Shown: one piece after another, positions 1 to 8,459 of the stretch
How the letters are laid out: the number at the start of each line of letters is the position of its first letter
Numbering within the stretch: position 1 is the first letter of the stretch
Assembly (NCBI RefSeq): GCF_013410955.1
Contig: NZ_JACCCG010000005.1
Span: 1 to 64,000 of the forward strand
Length of the DNA: 64,000 nt
Source: Microbacterium sp. AK009
GTDB lineage: Bacteria; Actinomycetota; Actinomycetes; Actinomycetales; Microbacteriaceae
Direction: 5' to 3'
Translations under genes and position numbers: made by a program
Notes under the pieces: generated by a model
What the model was told of the DNA's origin: nothing
Seen by the model: only the letters and a program-made list of their open reading frames with translations
Database searches by the model: none

Positions 1-484
1 TGCGCTCCGCAAGAATCTCCAACTCCGCCCGCGCACGACCCGGCGTCTCGTCCAGGCAGATCTCCGCCGCCAGCTGATCGAACTCCCCCTTCAGCTCCAC
101 GGGCAGCCGCCTAACGATGTCCTCCACCACTGCGACATGCGCCCGGGTGAGCAGCCCCTTCTCCAGACAGTGCACCGTCGCGGGATAGTCGTTCACCAGC
201 GTGTACGCCGAATCGATCTGGCGCTGCACCGCACGGTCGGACACCCGCACCGCGGCCGCGATCTCGGCCGCGACACCGCGGAGTGCCATGTCCCGGTCCC
301 GCACCACCGCGGAGGATCCCTCCGCCAGCCGCGCCGCGAACGCACCCGCTTTCGCCAGCGCGCGGGCCTGCGCCGCCTCCGCCTGAGCCAACACCTGCTG
401 CGCTTGCTCGGCCTCCGCCACGATTCCCGTCAACTCCACACGGTCCTCGTCGCTGAGGAGAGTGAGTCGCGGGTTCGAACGCAT
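1..484 (-). CDS. DUF222 / HNH-family protein, N-terminal part (runs off the window)
   Basis: The frame is open from an ATG at 484 to the window edge, giving about 161 residues of the N-terminus. The visible part is alpha-helical and Ala/Glu-rich and contains ERGLLTRAHV-like text (here EKGLLTRAHVAVVEDIV), which is characteristic of the DUF222 region found in front of an HNH nuclease domain in many Actinobacteria. The HNH motif itself would lie beyond position 1 and is not seen. These genes are multicopy and often associated with mobile DNA, but their role is not well defined. Frame, codon use and family pattern agree; the nuclease domain is inferred. Confidence 0.75.
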   Translation of the reverse strand, partial: MRSNPRLTLLSDEDRVELTGIVAEAEQAQQVLAQAEAAQARALAKAGAFAARLAEGSSAVVRDRDMALRGVAAEIAAAVRVSDRAVQRQIDSAYTLVNDYPATVHCLEKGLLTRAHVAVVEDIVRRLPVELKGEFDQLAAEICLDETPGRARAELEILAER

Positions 485-714
485 GTATGAAGCATCCCAC
501 CACCCTCCGACATCCACACCCGAAACCCTCAACCACAACGTGAAGGCAATATCGCGGCAGGTTGGCAGCGGGCAGCCCGACCGCTCGGGGACGCAGGGTG
601 TCCATCCCGAACCCGTCGCAACGCTGGGGCGGGCGCGGAGGCAGCTCACACCCCGAACTCCGGAACGCTCAGGCGTGCAGACGATCCACCCGGGAAAAAC
701 CAGGCGACCAACCC

Positions 715-1344
715 TTACGCGTGCAGCCGATCCGCGGGAGGGATCGTCGCAGCATCCTGCGGCACCCGCCCCTCGAGCCACCGGGCGAGCACTCCCCCGG
801 GCACGTCCTCGCGCACCAGCGCGAAGCAGTAGTGGTCGCGCCAGTCACCGTCGATGTGGATGTACCGGCGCCGGAGCCCCTCGTAGCGGAACCCGAGCTT
901 CTCCACGACCCGCAGACTCGCCCGATTCTCGGGCCGGATGCAGATCTCCATCCGGTGCAGCCGCGCCTCGGTGAAGCACACGTCGGTCGCGAGCGCGACG
1001 GAGGTGGGCGTGATCCCGCGACCCGCGAACCGTTCGCTCACCCAGTAGCCGATGGTGGCGGTCGCGAGAGACCCCCGCGCGATCCCCCACACATTGAGCT
1101 GACCGGCGATCTCGCCGTTGTACTCCATGACGAAGGGGATGCCGGCGCCGTCACGATACTGCTGCAGCAGACGCCGGATGCCCGCGCGCATGTCGAACGA
1201 CACGGGCCCGTCGGGGCTGGTGGCCTCCCACGGGCGCAGCCACGACCGATTGCTCAACAGCTCGTTCTGCACGGTCCGGGCGTCCCGCTGGCGGATGAGC
1301 CTGATCGAGATCGGACCGTGCTGACGGGGGGATGACAGGTCCAC
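715..1344 (-). CDS. GNAT family N-acetyltransferase (RimJ/RimL-like)
   Basis: A 209-residue protein with the GNAT acetyl-CoA fold of the RimJ/RimL type, which acetylates N-termini or small amines. The strand 4 and pyrophosphate-loop region reads IGYWVSERFAGRGI (about residues 97-110), followed by HRMEICIRPENRASLRVVEKLGFR, the usual RimJ C-terminal signature around residues 130-155. The substrate cannot be told from sequence. The start is GTG at 1344; a shorter start is possible. It lies downstream of galU on the same strand with a 36-nt gap, so co-transcription is possible. Confidence 0.88.
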   Translation of the reverse strand: MDLSSPRQHGPISIRLIRQRDARTVQNELLSNRSWLRPWEATSPDGPVSFDMRAGIRRLLQQYRDGAGIPFVMEYNGEIAGQLNVWGIARGSLATATIGYWVSERFAGRGITPTSVALATDVCFTEARLHRMEICIRPENRASLRVVEKLGFRYEGLRRRYIHIDGDWRDHYCFALVREDVPGGVLARWLEGRVPQDAATIPPADRLHA

Positions 1345-1380
1345 ACGCCCCCCTTGCTACGGCGGTGACGCCGTGTCAGG

Positions 1381-2268
1381 TCACAGCTTCGCCGCGAACT
1401 CCTTGAACCAGGGACGCAGCTCCGGGCCGAGGTCTTCTCGGTCGGCGGCGAGCTGCACGATGGCCTTGATGTAGTCCACTCTATCGCCGGTGTCGTAGCG
1501 ACGGCCGCGGAACACCACGCCGTAGACCCCCGGTCCGTCGGGGTCGGCGGCCATCTCCTGGAGGGCGTCGGTCAGCTGGATCTCGCCGCCCTTGCCGGGC
1601 TCGGTGCGCTCGAGGATCTCGAACACCGACGGCGAGAGGACGTAGCGCCCGATGATCGCGAGGTTCGACGGCGCATCCTCCTTCGCGGGCTTCTCGACCA
1701 GGCCCGTGACCTTCACCACGCCATCGCTGTCGGTGGCTTCGACCGCGGCCGCGCCGTAGAGGTGGATGGAGTCGGGGTCGACCTCCATGAGGGCCACGAT
1801 CGCCGCGCCGCGCTTCGTGTGCTCCTCGAGCATGGTCGTCAGCAGCGGGTCGCGCTCGTCGATGAGGTCGTCGCCCAGGAGCACGGCGAACGGGTGGTCG
1901 CCGACGTGGGCGCGGGCACGCAGCACCGCGTGACCGAGTCCCTTCGGCTCACCCTGGCGCACGAAGTGGATGTCGGCGAGGTCGCTGGAGTGCTGCACCT
2001 TCGCGAGCTTGGAGTGATCGCCCTTGCGCTCGAGCGTGGACTCCAGCTCGGGAACCGAGTCGAAGTGGTTCGACAGGTTGTTCTTGTTCCGCCCGATGAT
2101 GATGAGCACGTCGTCGATGCCGGCCGCGGTGGCCTCCTCGACGACGTACTGGATCGCCGGCTTGTCGACGACGGGGAGCATCTCCTTCGGCATCGCCTTG
2201 GTGGCGGGGAGGAAACGCGTTCCGAGTCCGGCGGCGGGAATCACGGCTTTGAAAGAGCTACGAGGCAC
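1381..2268 (-). CDS. galU: UTP-glucose-1-phosphate uridylyltransferase
   Basis: GalU makes UDP-glucose from UTP and glucose-1-phosphate for cell-envelope polysaccharides. The 295-residue protein shows the nucleotide-binding N-terminus KAVIPAAGLGTRFLPATK, then MLPVVDKPAIQYVVEEA, the central LLGDDLID, and VEKP further on, all standard for the family, and the length is normal. Two in-frame GTG codons exist at 2274 and 2268. A TACAAT box (2276-2281) ends 1 nt before the first and 7 nt before the second, so the second is the better leaderless start. The gene is divergent from the 5-FTHF cyclo-ligase gene. Confidence 0.95.
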   Translation of the reverse strand: MPRSSFKAVIPAAGLGTRFLPATKAMPKEMLPVVDKPAIQYVVEEATAAGIDDVLIIIGRNKNNLSNHFDSVPELESTLERKGDHSKLAKVQHSSDLADIHFVRQGEPKGLGHAVLRARAHVGDHPFAVLLGDDLIDERDPLLTTMLEEHTKRGAAIVALMEVDPDSIHLYGAAAVEATDSDGVVKVTGLVEKPAKEDAPSNLAIIGRYVLSPSVFEILERTEPGKGGEIQLTDALQEMAADPDGPGVYGVVFRGRRYDTGDRVDYIKAIVQLAADREDLGPELRPWFKEFAAKL

Positions 2269-2275
2269 GCCCACG

Positions 2276-2281
2276 ATTGTA
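2276..2281 (-). promoter_or_regulatory. -10 box of galU (leaderless)
   Basis: TACAAT on the minus strand ends 7 nt before the GTG at 2268. Transcription would start at or near the start codon. Confidence 0.55.
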
Positions 2282-2347
2282 GGGGGTGGATTCCTCGGGA
2301 AAGGACTTGCCGCCCCTGAGCACCGTGAGCGGCGCGAGCCGTCCGCC

Positions 2348-2353
2348 TAAGAT
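2348..2353 (+). promoter_or_regulatory. -10 box of the 5-FTHF cyclo-ligase gene (leaderless)
   Basis: TAAGAT lies 6 nt before the ATG at 2360 and no Shine-Dalgarno sequence is present, which suggests a leaderless mRNA. Confidence 0.55.
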
Positions 2354-2359
2354 CGACGC

Positions 2360-2956
2360 ATGTCAGACGCGATCGCCGATGCCAAACGGGCGCTCCGCGC
2401 CGACCTGCGCGAGCGCCGCAACCTGATTTCGCCGGCAGCCCGCGAAACCGCGGAAGACGGCATCGCCGCGCAGCTGAACGCGCTGGTCGAACGCCTGGGC
2501 GTCCGCTCGATGTCGTGCTTCCTCTCCACGACGACAGAGCCCGGCACCCGGCGCTTCGTCACCGAGGCGGTGCGCCGCGGCATCCGGGTGCTTCTTCCGA
2601 TCACCCGCACCGACGGCCTCCTCGACTGGTCGGTCGCCACGCCCGACCTCGACATCACCGAGGGGATGTTCGGCCTGCCCGAGCCGGTCGGCGAGGTGCT
2701 CGGGCCCATCGCGGTGAACGACGTCGATCTGCTCGTCATCCCCGCCGCCGCCGTCGGACAGGACGGAACGCGCCTCGGCTGGGGGCGAGGCTTCTTCGAC
2801 AAGACGCTCGGGTCGATGGAGCGGTGCCCCCCGGTCTACGCCGTCATCTACGATACCGAGCTGCTCGACGCGGTGCCCCGCGACCTGCACGACCAGCCGG
2901 TGTCGGGCGTGGTCACCCCGACGCGTACGATCGATCTCGCGCCCGCCCGACGCTGA
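2360..2956 (+). CDS. 5-formyltetrahydrofolate cyclo-ligase
   Basis: A 198-residue enzyme that converts 5-formyl-THF to 5,10-methenyl-THF with ATP, in one-carbon metabolism. The N-terminal KRALRADLRERR (residues 9-20) and the signature LGWGRGFFDKTL (about residues 140-151, the phosphate-binding GxGxGxxD-type loop) are present, followed by VPRDLHDQPVSGVVTPTR near the end, as in the family. It is followed by the FmdB and mscL genes on the same strand with 30-35 nt gaps, so the three probably form a small operon led by the leaderless promoter at 2348. Confidence 0.95.
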   Translation: MSDAIADAKRALRADLRERRNLISPAARETAEDGIAAQLNALVERLGVRSMSCFLSTTTEPGTRRFVTEAVRRGIRVLLPITRTDGLLDWSVATPDLDITEGMFGLPEPVGEVLGPIAVNDVDLLVIPAAAVGQDGTRLGWGRGFFDKTLGSMERCPPVYAVIYDTELLDAVPRDLHDQPVSGVVTPTRTIDLAPARR

Positions 2957-2986
2957 CCCGGCGCACCCCCGACGAAAGACACCGCC

Positions 2987-3295
2987 ATGCCCACCTACGC
3001 CTACGCCTGCAAGCAGTGCGGGCACCGTTTCGACGCCGTGCAGTCCTTCGCCGATCCGGCCCTGACGACCTGCCCCGAGTGCGAGGGTCCGCTGCGCAAG
3101 GAGTACGGCTCGATCGGTGTCACATTCAACGGCTCCGGCTTCTACCGCACCGACTCGCGTTCCGGTGGCGAGGGCTCCAAGGGCGAGAACAAGAAGAGTG
3201 AGAGCGCACCGGCGAGTTCCGGTGGCGAATCGTCCGGGTCTTCGACATCATCGAAGTCCGAGGCGAAGGCCTCCCCCGCGTCCAGCGGTTCGTAG
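2987..3295 (+). CDS. FmdB family zinc ribbon protein
   Basis: A 102-residue protein with an N-terminal zinc ribbon of the FmdB/CxxC_CxxC_SSSS type: MPTYAYACKQCGHRFD with CKQC (about residues 8-11) and TCPEC (about residues 28-32) as the two zinc knuckles, then the conserved GSGFYRTDSR segment. The C-terminal third is a low-complexity Ser/Gly/Glu/Lys tail. Family members are small putative regulatory proteins of unknown exact role. Its position between the cyclo-ligase gene and mscL is a familiar actinobacterial arrangement. Confidence 0.92.
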   Translation: MPTYAYACKQCGHRFDAVQSFADPALTTCPECEGPLRKEYGSIGVTFNGSGFYRTDSRSGGEGSKGENKKSESAPASSGGESSGSSTSSKSEAKASPASSGS

Positions 3296-3330
3296 CCCGG
3301 CGGCAGCCGGCGACGTCGGAAGGCACATCG

Positions 3331-3768
3331 ATGATCAAGGGCTTCAAGGAGTTCATCCTCCGCGGGAATGTGATCGACCTGGCCGTCGCGGTCGTGATCG
3401 GCGCCGCGTTCACCGGCATCGTCAACATCCTGGTGTCGGCCTTCATCAATCCGCTCATCGGGCTGGTCTTCCAGACCGGTAATCTCAACGACGCGCTCGT
3501 TCTGCGGGTCCCGACGTTGTTCGGCGGCGAGTCGGTTTTCGCGTTCGGTTCGATCATCGCCGCGGTCATCAACTTCCTCGCCGTCGCGACGGTGGTCTAC
3601 TTCGTCTTCGTCATGCCGATGAACCACTGGAAGAAGCGCCAGGAGGCCCGCGCCGGTGCGACGACCGAGCCGGCGGCCGACCCGGTGCCCACCGAGCAGG
3701 AGCTGCTCATGCAGATCCGCGACCTGCTTGCGACTCAGGGCCGCGCCGAGGGACAGCCGCGTCAGTAG
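3331..3768 (+). CDS. mscL: Large-conductance mechanosensitive channel MscL
   Basis: MscL is a pentameric inner-membrane channel that opens under hypo-osmotic membrane tension. The 145-residue protein starts with MIKGFKEFILRGNVIDLAVAV, the conserved N-terminal helix and TM1, followed by a periplasmic loop and TM2 (FAFGSIIAAVINFLAVATVVYFVFV, about residues 69-93), then the cytoplasmic helix ending in PTEQELLMQIRDLL. GGAAGG 7 nt upstream supports the ATG. Its stop overlaps by 7 bp the end of a small convergent gene. Confidence 0.95.
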   Translation: MIKGFKEFILRGNVIDLAVAVVIGAAFTGIVNILVSAFINPLIGLVFQTGNLNDALVLRVPTLFGGESVFAFGSIIAAVINFLAVATVVYFVFVMPMNHWKKRQEARAGATTEPAADPVPTEQELLMQIRDLLATQGRAEGQPRQ

Positions 3769-3956
3769 TGGGGCGGTTTCTCGCGCCGCATCCGTTCATC
3801 ATTCGGTCCGGAAAGACCATCGGATGCCGCCGGCGCGGCGTCTTCGCGGTCGTCGACGGCTGAGGGCTCGGCCACCGTGTCGGGCGCGGGGGTCAGCCGG
3901 GCACGCCGTGACCCCGGGACCCGTTCGACGCGCTGTCGGGGCTTGTCCTCGGGCAT
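3762..3956 (-). CDS. Small hypothetical protein, 64 aa
   Basis: An ORF of 64 codons starting 4 nt after the stop of the large helicase-like gene on the same strand, so it would be translated from the same mRNA. The protein is highly charged and disordered in appearance (Arg, Asp, Glu, Pro), with no recognisable domain. Its tail overlaps the mscL stop by 7 bp. It may be a genuine small co-transcribed gene or only an open frame; no homologue is recognised. Confidence 0.4.
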   Translation of the reverse strand: MPEDKPRQRVERVPGSRRARLTPAPDTVAEPSAVDDREDAAPAASDGLSGPNDERMRREKPPHY

Positions 3957-3960
3957 CGAA

Positions 3961-6900
3961 CTACTCGATGAAGTCGACCGGCTGCGTGTCGGGGTCGGCG
4001 GTGATCGTCGGCGCCCCGAGCAGCTCGGCGATCCGCGCGGCGACGCCTGCCGGGTCGCTGTACAGGTCGAAGGAGTGCACGCGCACGTAGTGCCAGCCGA
4101 GGCGCCGGAGGATCTGCGGCCGAAGCCGCAGGGCTTCGCGCAGCGACTCGCCCCGGGTCTCGGGATCGGTCTCGGCGACGACGGCCTTGCCGTTGTACTG
4201 GGCGACCAGCGGCAGCAGCCCCCGATACTGCACGTCGACCGAGACGCCGAGGCGGCGAAGCTCGCGCGCGAGTGACCGGGTGAGCGGGTCGGCGAGGTCT
4301 TCCAGGCGGGCTTCGCGCGCGCGGGCGGCGATACCGCCGAGGATGCCCATGAGGGTCGCGGCACCGTGCTCGAGGCGTCCCTCGTCGAACGCCGACGGAC
4401 GGATCGACGACACGATCACCATCGACCGGCGGGCACGGGTCATACCGACCGTCAGCAGACGCTCGCCGTCAGGGGTCGACAGGTCGCCGAAGTCGCTCAG
4501 CACCCGGCCGTGCTTGGTGAGGCCAAACCCGAGCGAGAAGATGACGCGGTCGCGGCTCTCGGCGACCGACTCCTCGAGGCTGAGGACGGCGAACGGCTCG
4601 GCGGTGTCGCGACCGACGAAGTCGGCCACGTCGGTCCGTCCGGCGAAGGCGGCGCCGACGGCGGCGCGGATGCGTTCGGCGTGCTTCCGCGACGCGGTGA
4701 CGACCATCAGCGACTCCGATGCCCGGTTCACCGCGTGCTCGACCACCAGGGTGACCACGCGGGCCACCTCGGCGTCAGGGCTTTCGACGGCGCCGCTGAT
4801 CGGGTCGGGCGCGCCCGTGCCGCCCTCGACGTAGTCGACGCTGAGGCTCCCGCGACCGAGGTACGACCCCGCCCAGGGGAGCGAGACGATCTCGCCGCCG
4901 TAGAAGGCGTCGTTGACGAGCGCGGCGAGGTCTTCTCCCCCGGCACGGTAGCTGCGGGTGAGGGTCTCGACGGGGAACAGCTCGGAGAGACGCACGAACA
5001 CGCTCTCCTCGTCGAACGGCTCGTCCGGCGCGTCGGGGTCGTCGGTCGGGATGGCAGAGGCCACCCGGAACGGGGTGGGCTTCTGCGTCACCGGGTCACC
5101 GAACACGACGAGCTGACCGCCGCGCCGCAGAGCGGGTGCCGCCTCGGCGAGGCAGAGCGCCCCGGCATCCGCGATGATGACGACGTCGAAGCGCAGGGTG
5201 TCGGGAATGAGCGGCACGTCGTAGGGCGAGGCGAGCCACACCGGAGCGAGGGTGCGCGAGAGCGTGGGAGCTGCCTCGAGGAACTGCTCGGGGCTGATGT
5301 CGCCCGACTTCAGGGCGGTCCGCAGACCCGCGGCCTCATCGGCCTCATCGACGATGCCGATGCGCCACTGCGTGGCCAGCTGTGAGGCCAGCAGCGGGCC
5401 GGAGGCGCCGGTGTGCGCTTCGTCGACGAGGCGGAAGTCGCGTTCGAGACGGTCGACGACGGCGGTGTTGGCGCCGAGGAGCGCGCGGTCGGTGCGCAGC
5501 AGGTACTCCAGCGCCGACTGCCACCAGGCCCACTCAAGCTCGGCGCCCACCTGCTGCTCGGGGACGTGACGCACCGAGAGCTCGGTGAGGAGGGGTTCGA
5601 GGCCGAGCCCTGCCAGCTCGGAGCGCAGGGTCGCCCGCTCGACGAGGTTGTCGAAGACATCCGACTCCGCAGCGAGTTCGGCGAGCGTCCGCACCAGCTG
5701 CGACACCGGGATGGAGCCGAGCGCGTCGGCGCCCGAGCGCCCGAGGACCTCGTCGAGCTCGGCGAGGTCGGCGTCGACGCGCTGCCACGCGACCTGCACG
5801 TCGGCGAGACCGAACGGCACCTCGGGGATGACACCGGCCTCGACGTAGCGGTGCCATTCGGTGCGCTGCTGCTGCACCCGCAGGAGTGCCTCGTGCATGT
5901 CGACGATGTGCACGCCGGGGCGGATGTACTCGCGGGAGAGGCGCTTCAGCCGGCGCCGGTTCGACGCGTTCATCGACGGCGAGTCGCGACGCGGACCGTG
6001 CGCCTGGATGAGCTCGCCGAGCGGCCGCTCGAACACGGTCGGGCTGAACCGGTCGAGCGAATCGCGGATGCCCGAGAGCAGCCGCAGCTGCACGCCGAGC
6101 TCGGCGACGCTCTGGAACGGCCGCATGTGGGTCTGGCCCACCATCGCGTAGCCGCGCTCCAGCAGGGCGGGAACGTCGGCGCGGTGCAGGCGGGCGGCGA
6201 GGCCGTGCGCACGACGGGCGTCGGAGGTGGTGGCGAACGAGACGCCGAACCACGGCGAGTCGTGGGGGCCGAAGCGGAACTCCCCCAGCCGTGCCGCGGT
6301 CGCGAGCTTCGCCGCGGCCTCGCGCCGCTTGCCGGCGAGGCGGATGAGCGTGCTGACGTCGAACCGCGCGGCGGTCGTCGGGGCGGGATCGAGGGCCGAC
6401 AGCTCGGCGAGGCGCCGCAGCACGTCGAGGGTGCAGACGCCGAGGTCGGAATGCTTCGTGGTGAGCGCGTGGCGGTAGTCGCGGAGCACGGTGCGCAGGC
6501 GCACGAGGGCGTCGTCGACTTCGGCGACGGCGGGCTTCTCGGCCTTCTCGTTGCGCCCGATCGCACGGATGAGATCACGGCGCACGTGCCGGGGCGAGAC
6601 GGTGAGGCCCGGGAGACCCACTCCCGCGAGACGGTGGCGGACGCCTTCGAGTGTGGCACGGCGAGCGCTCACGACGAGGACCCGTCGCCCTTCGCGCACG
6701 AGCGAACCGACCGCGTTGATGACGGTCTGGGTGCCGCCGGTGCCGGGGAGCGTGTGCACGACGAGGGACTGGCCCGACGCGATCCGCGCGAGCACCCCCT
6801 CCTGCTCGGCGTCGGCGTCGAGCAGCAGCGCATCGGCGGCCGGGGGTCGCTCGTCGGCGGGGAGGATCGAGGGAATCTCCCGGCGGTGCATCACCCGTTC

Positions 6901-7692
6901 GCGATCGGCAGGATGCCCCGCCAGGGCGTTCAGCACAGGGTGGTCGAGGTGGGCCGCGTCGCGCGACATCACCGAGGCGACGTCGGCGAAGGTCGAGACC
7001 ACCAGTCGCGGCTGCACCGCGACGTTCGGCAGCGACGCGGTGAGCGCCCGCAGGTGGTCGATCACCGGCTGCGGTTTGAACACGCCGCCGTCGTAGGCGA
7101 GAGCGGCGAGCGCCCGCGCGTCGACGGTGATGCCGAAGTGGGTTTTCAGCGCCCGGATGAGTTCGGGGTTGACCTGGAAGGTGCCGAGCAGCTTCAGCTC
7201 GAAGTCGGAGTGGTGCCGCCGGATCGCGAGCGGACGCAGGAGCACGGGCGCGGTGCAGGCGAGGCCGCCCAGGCGCCAGGAGGCGAGACCGACGGCGAGG
7301 TGGACGGCGTCTATCCCTCGCGCGGTGCGCAGCTCGACGTTCTTCGCGGTGATGCGCTCAGCGGCGAGGCGCGCGTTCCGCAGCGCCACTTCGTCGCGGA
7401 AGAGGCCCGACAGCAGCGTCGAGCGTCCGGTGATGAACTGCGGAAGGCTCCCCGGGTGGGCACCGGTGATCTCGATGCCCTCTTCGCGGGAGTCGCTGTA
7501 GTGCAGCAGCGTCGAGCGTCCGCCCAGTTGCGACGCCTGGCGTCGCAGGCGCTCCCGCGCGGGGTCGGCGATATGCGCAACCGTGACACCCGGTTCCGAA
7601 AGACCGAGGTCTCCGGGGTTCACGGCCGCACCGGGCACGGTATTTCCCCGGTTCACCATGACATCGGACTCGACTCGCCACACGTCAGCCAC
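3961..7692 (-). CDS. Large helicase-like protein (SF1/Upf1-like) with altered ATPase motifs and a C-terminal endonuclease-like domain
   Basis: A 1243-residue protein with the layout of actinobacterial SF1 helicases with DUF4011-like N-terminal parts. Motif I is at residues 316-323 but reads PGTGGTQT, with Gln where the P-loop Lys belongs. The motif II position reads IIADAGAL instead of a DEAS/DEAG form. Motif III (VVFGDPVTQ), the YR motif (TRSYRAGGEDLAAL) and motif VI (VGMTRARRSMVIVSS) are kept. The last 90 residues (QILRRLGWHYVRVHSFDLYSDP) resemble the MTES_1575/DUF559-type restriction-fold tail. A fold of this kind without Lys and Glu would not be expected to hydrolyse ATP normally. The start is GTG 7692; a TAGTGT box at 7691-7696 would instead favour GTG 7683. 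Function unknown. Confidence 0.85.
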   Translation of the reverse strand: MADVWRVESDVMVNRGNTVPGAAVNPGDLGLSEPGVTVAHIADPARERLRRQASQLGGRSTLLHYSDSREEGIEITGAHPGSLPQFITGRSTLLSGLFRDEVALRNARLAAERITAKNVELRTARGIDAVHLAVGLASWRLGGLACTAPVLLRPLAIRRHHSDFELKLLGTFQVNPELIRALKTHFGITVDARALAALAYDGGVFKPQPVIDHLRALTASLPNVAVQPRLVVSTFADVASVMSRDAAHLDHPVLNALAGHPADRERVMHRREIPSILPADERPPAADALLLDADAEQEGVLARIASGQSLVVHTLPGTGGTQTVINAVGSLVREGRRVLVVSARRATLEGVRHRLAGVGLPGLTVSPRHVRRDLIRAIGRNEKAEKPAVAEVDDALVRLRTVLRDYRHALTTKHSDLGVCTLDVLRRLAELSALDPAPTTAARFDVSTLIRLAGKRREAAAKLATAARLGEFRFGPHDSPWFGVSFATTSDARRAHGLAARLHRADVPALLERGYAMVGQTHMRPFQSVAELGVQLRLLSGIRDSLDRFSPTVFERPLGELIQAHGPRRDSPSMNASNRRRLKRLSREYIRPGVHIVDMHEALLRVQQQRTEWHRYVEAGVIPEVPFGLADVQVAWQRVDADLAELDEVLGRSGADALGSIPVSQLVRTLAELAAESDVFDNLVERATLRSELAGLGLEPLLTELSVRHVPEQQVGAELEWAWWQSALEYLLRTDRALLGANTAVVDRLERDFRLVDEAHTGASGPLLASQLATQWRIGIVDEADEAAGLRTALKSGDISPEQFLEAAPTLSRTLAPVWLASPYDVPLIPDTLRFDVVIIADAGALCLAEAAPALRRGGQLVVFGDPVTQKPTPFRVASAIPTDDPDAPDEPFDEESVFVRLSELFPVETLTRSYRAGGEDLAALVNDAFYGGEIVSLPWAGSYLGRGSLSVDYVEGGTGAPDPISGAVESPDAEVARVVTLVVEHAVNRASESLMVVTASRKHAERIRAAVGAAFAGRTDVADFVGRDTAEPFAVLSLEESVAESRDRVIFSLGFGLTKHGRVLSDFGDLSTPDGERLLTVGMTRARRSMVIVSSIRPSAFDEGRLEHGAATLMGILGGIAARAREARLEDLADPLTRSLARELRRLGVSVDVQYRGLLPLVAQYNGKAVVAETDPETRGESLREALRLRPQILRRLGWHYVRVHSFDLYSDPAGVAARIAELLGAPTITADPDTQPVDFIE

Positions 7693-7858
7693 ACTAAGCG
7701 CCCGCCTGGTCCCGCGCCGTTAGGCGGGGCGGGTTTTCGCGGTATTGGCGACACGCCGAGTGATCGGCCTTTCCTGCACAGGCTGCCCCGACGACCGATC
7801 ACTCACAGATGCCGTGACAGCACCCGCGAGACAGCGGACGACGGGCGAGGATGTCGTC

Positions 7859-8380
7859 ATGATCGCCGCCCTCGCTCCCCGGTTCCTCCTGCACCCCTCC
7901 CCCGTCGGCGAGGTGCTCATCGTTGCTTCGGATGAGGCCCTTCTCACCGTCCACCCGATCCACGGACCGGTCGAGCCGGAGCTCGAAGGACTCGCCCGCC
8001 GGTACGGCGATGTGGAGCCCGGTCCCGCGCACCCGCCCGCCCGCCGCGCCGCCGACCAGCTGGACGAGTACTTCGCCCGCGAGCGCCGCGCGTTCGACCT
8101 TCCGCTCGACCTCGGCGCGACGACCGGCTTCACCCGGCTCGCCCTGGAGGCGATCCGGCAGATCCCCTACGGCGAGACCGCCGGCTACGGCGAGGTGGCG
8201 ATCGCCGCGGGCAGCCCCGGCGCGGCGCGCGCGGTCGGCACCGCCTGCGCGACCACCCCGTTCTCGATCGTCATCCCCGTGCACCGTGTGGTGCGCGCCG
8301 ACGGGTCGCTCGGGGAGTACGGCGGCCACCCCGAGGTGAAGCGATTCCTTGTCGACCTCGAGCGCGCGGCGGGCGTGTAG
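7859..8380 (+). CDS. Alkyltransferase-like protein of the Ogt/MGMT family without the acceptor cysteine
   Basis: A 173-residue protein with the complete O6-alkylguanine-DNA alkyltransferase layout: a divergent N-terminal domain, then TGFTRLALEAIRQIPYGETAGYGEVA (helix-turn-helix entry), ARAVGTAC and the active-site loop. The loop reads IPVHRVV at residues 139-145, where active enzymes have PCHRV; the codon is GTG at 8279-8281. It therefore cannot accept an alkyl group at that position. Family members of this kind (alkyltransferase-like proteins, with Trp or Ala instead of Cys) bind damaged bases and recruit excision repair. The Val variant is unusual. The frame is open upstream, but ATG 7859 fits the family N-terminus. 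Confidence 0.88.
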   Translation: MIAALAPRFLLHPSPVGEVLIVASDEALLTVHPIHGPVEPELEGLARRYGDVEPGPAHPPARRAADQLDEYFARERRAFDLPLDLGATTGFTRLALEAIRQIPYGETAGYGEVAIAAGSPGAARAVGTACATTPFSIVIPVHRVVRADGSLGEYGGHPEVKRFLVDLERAAGV

Positions 8381-8394
8381 GCCGCCCGTCACGC

Positions 8395-8429
8395 GCGGCC
8401 CCGCGGGAGTCTCCTCTCCGCGGGGCCGC
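8395..8429. terminator. Bidirectional hairpin between convergent genes
   Basis: Perfect 12-bp inverted repeat GCGGCCCCGCGG / CCGCGGGGCCGC with an 11-nt loop, between the convergent Ogt-like and symporter genes. No clear T-run follows, as is common at this GC content. Confidence 0.65.
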
Positions 8430-8459
8430 CGATCCGTGGCATCCGGATCAGAGATGTGC

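Noticed and set aside
5413-7935. Long open frame on the plus strand (840 codons) opposite the helicase-like gene
   Set aside because: It is the antisense of a gene with clear domain motifs; its product is Arg/Gly/Glu/Val-rich without any domain, as usual for antisense frames in 70% GC DNA.
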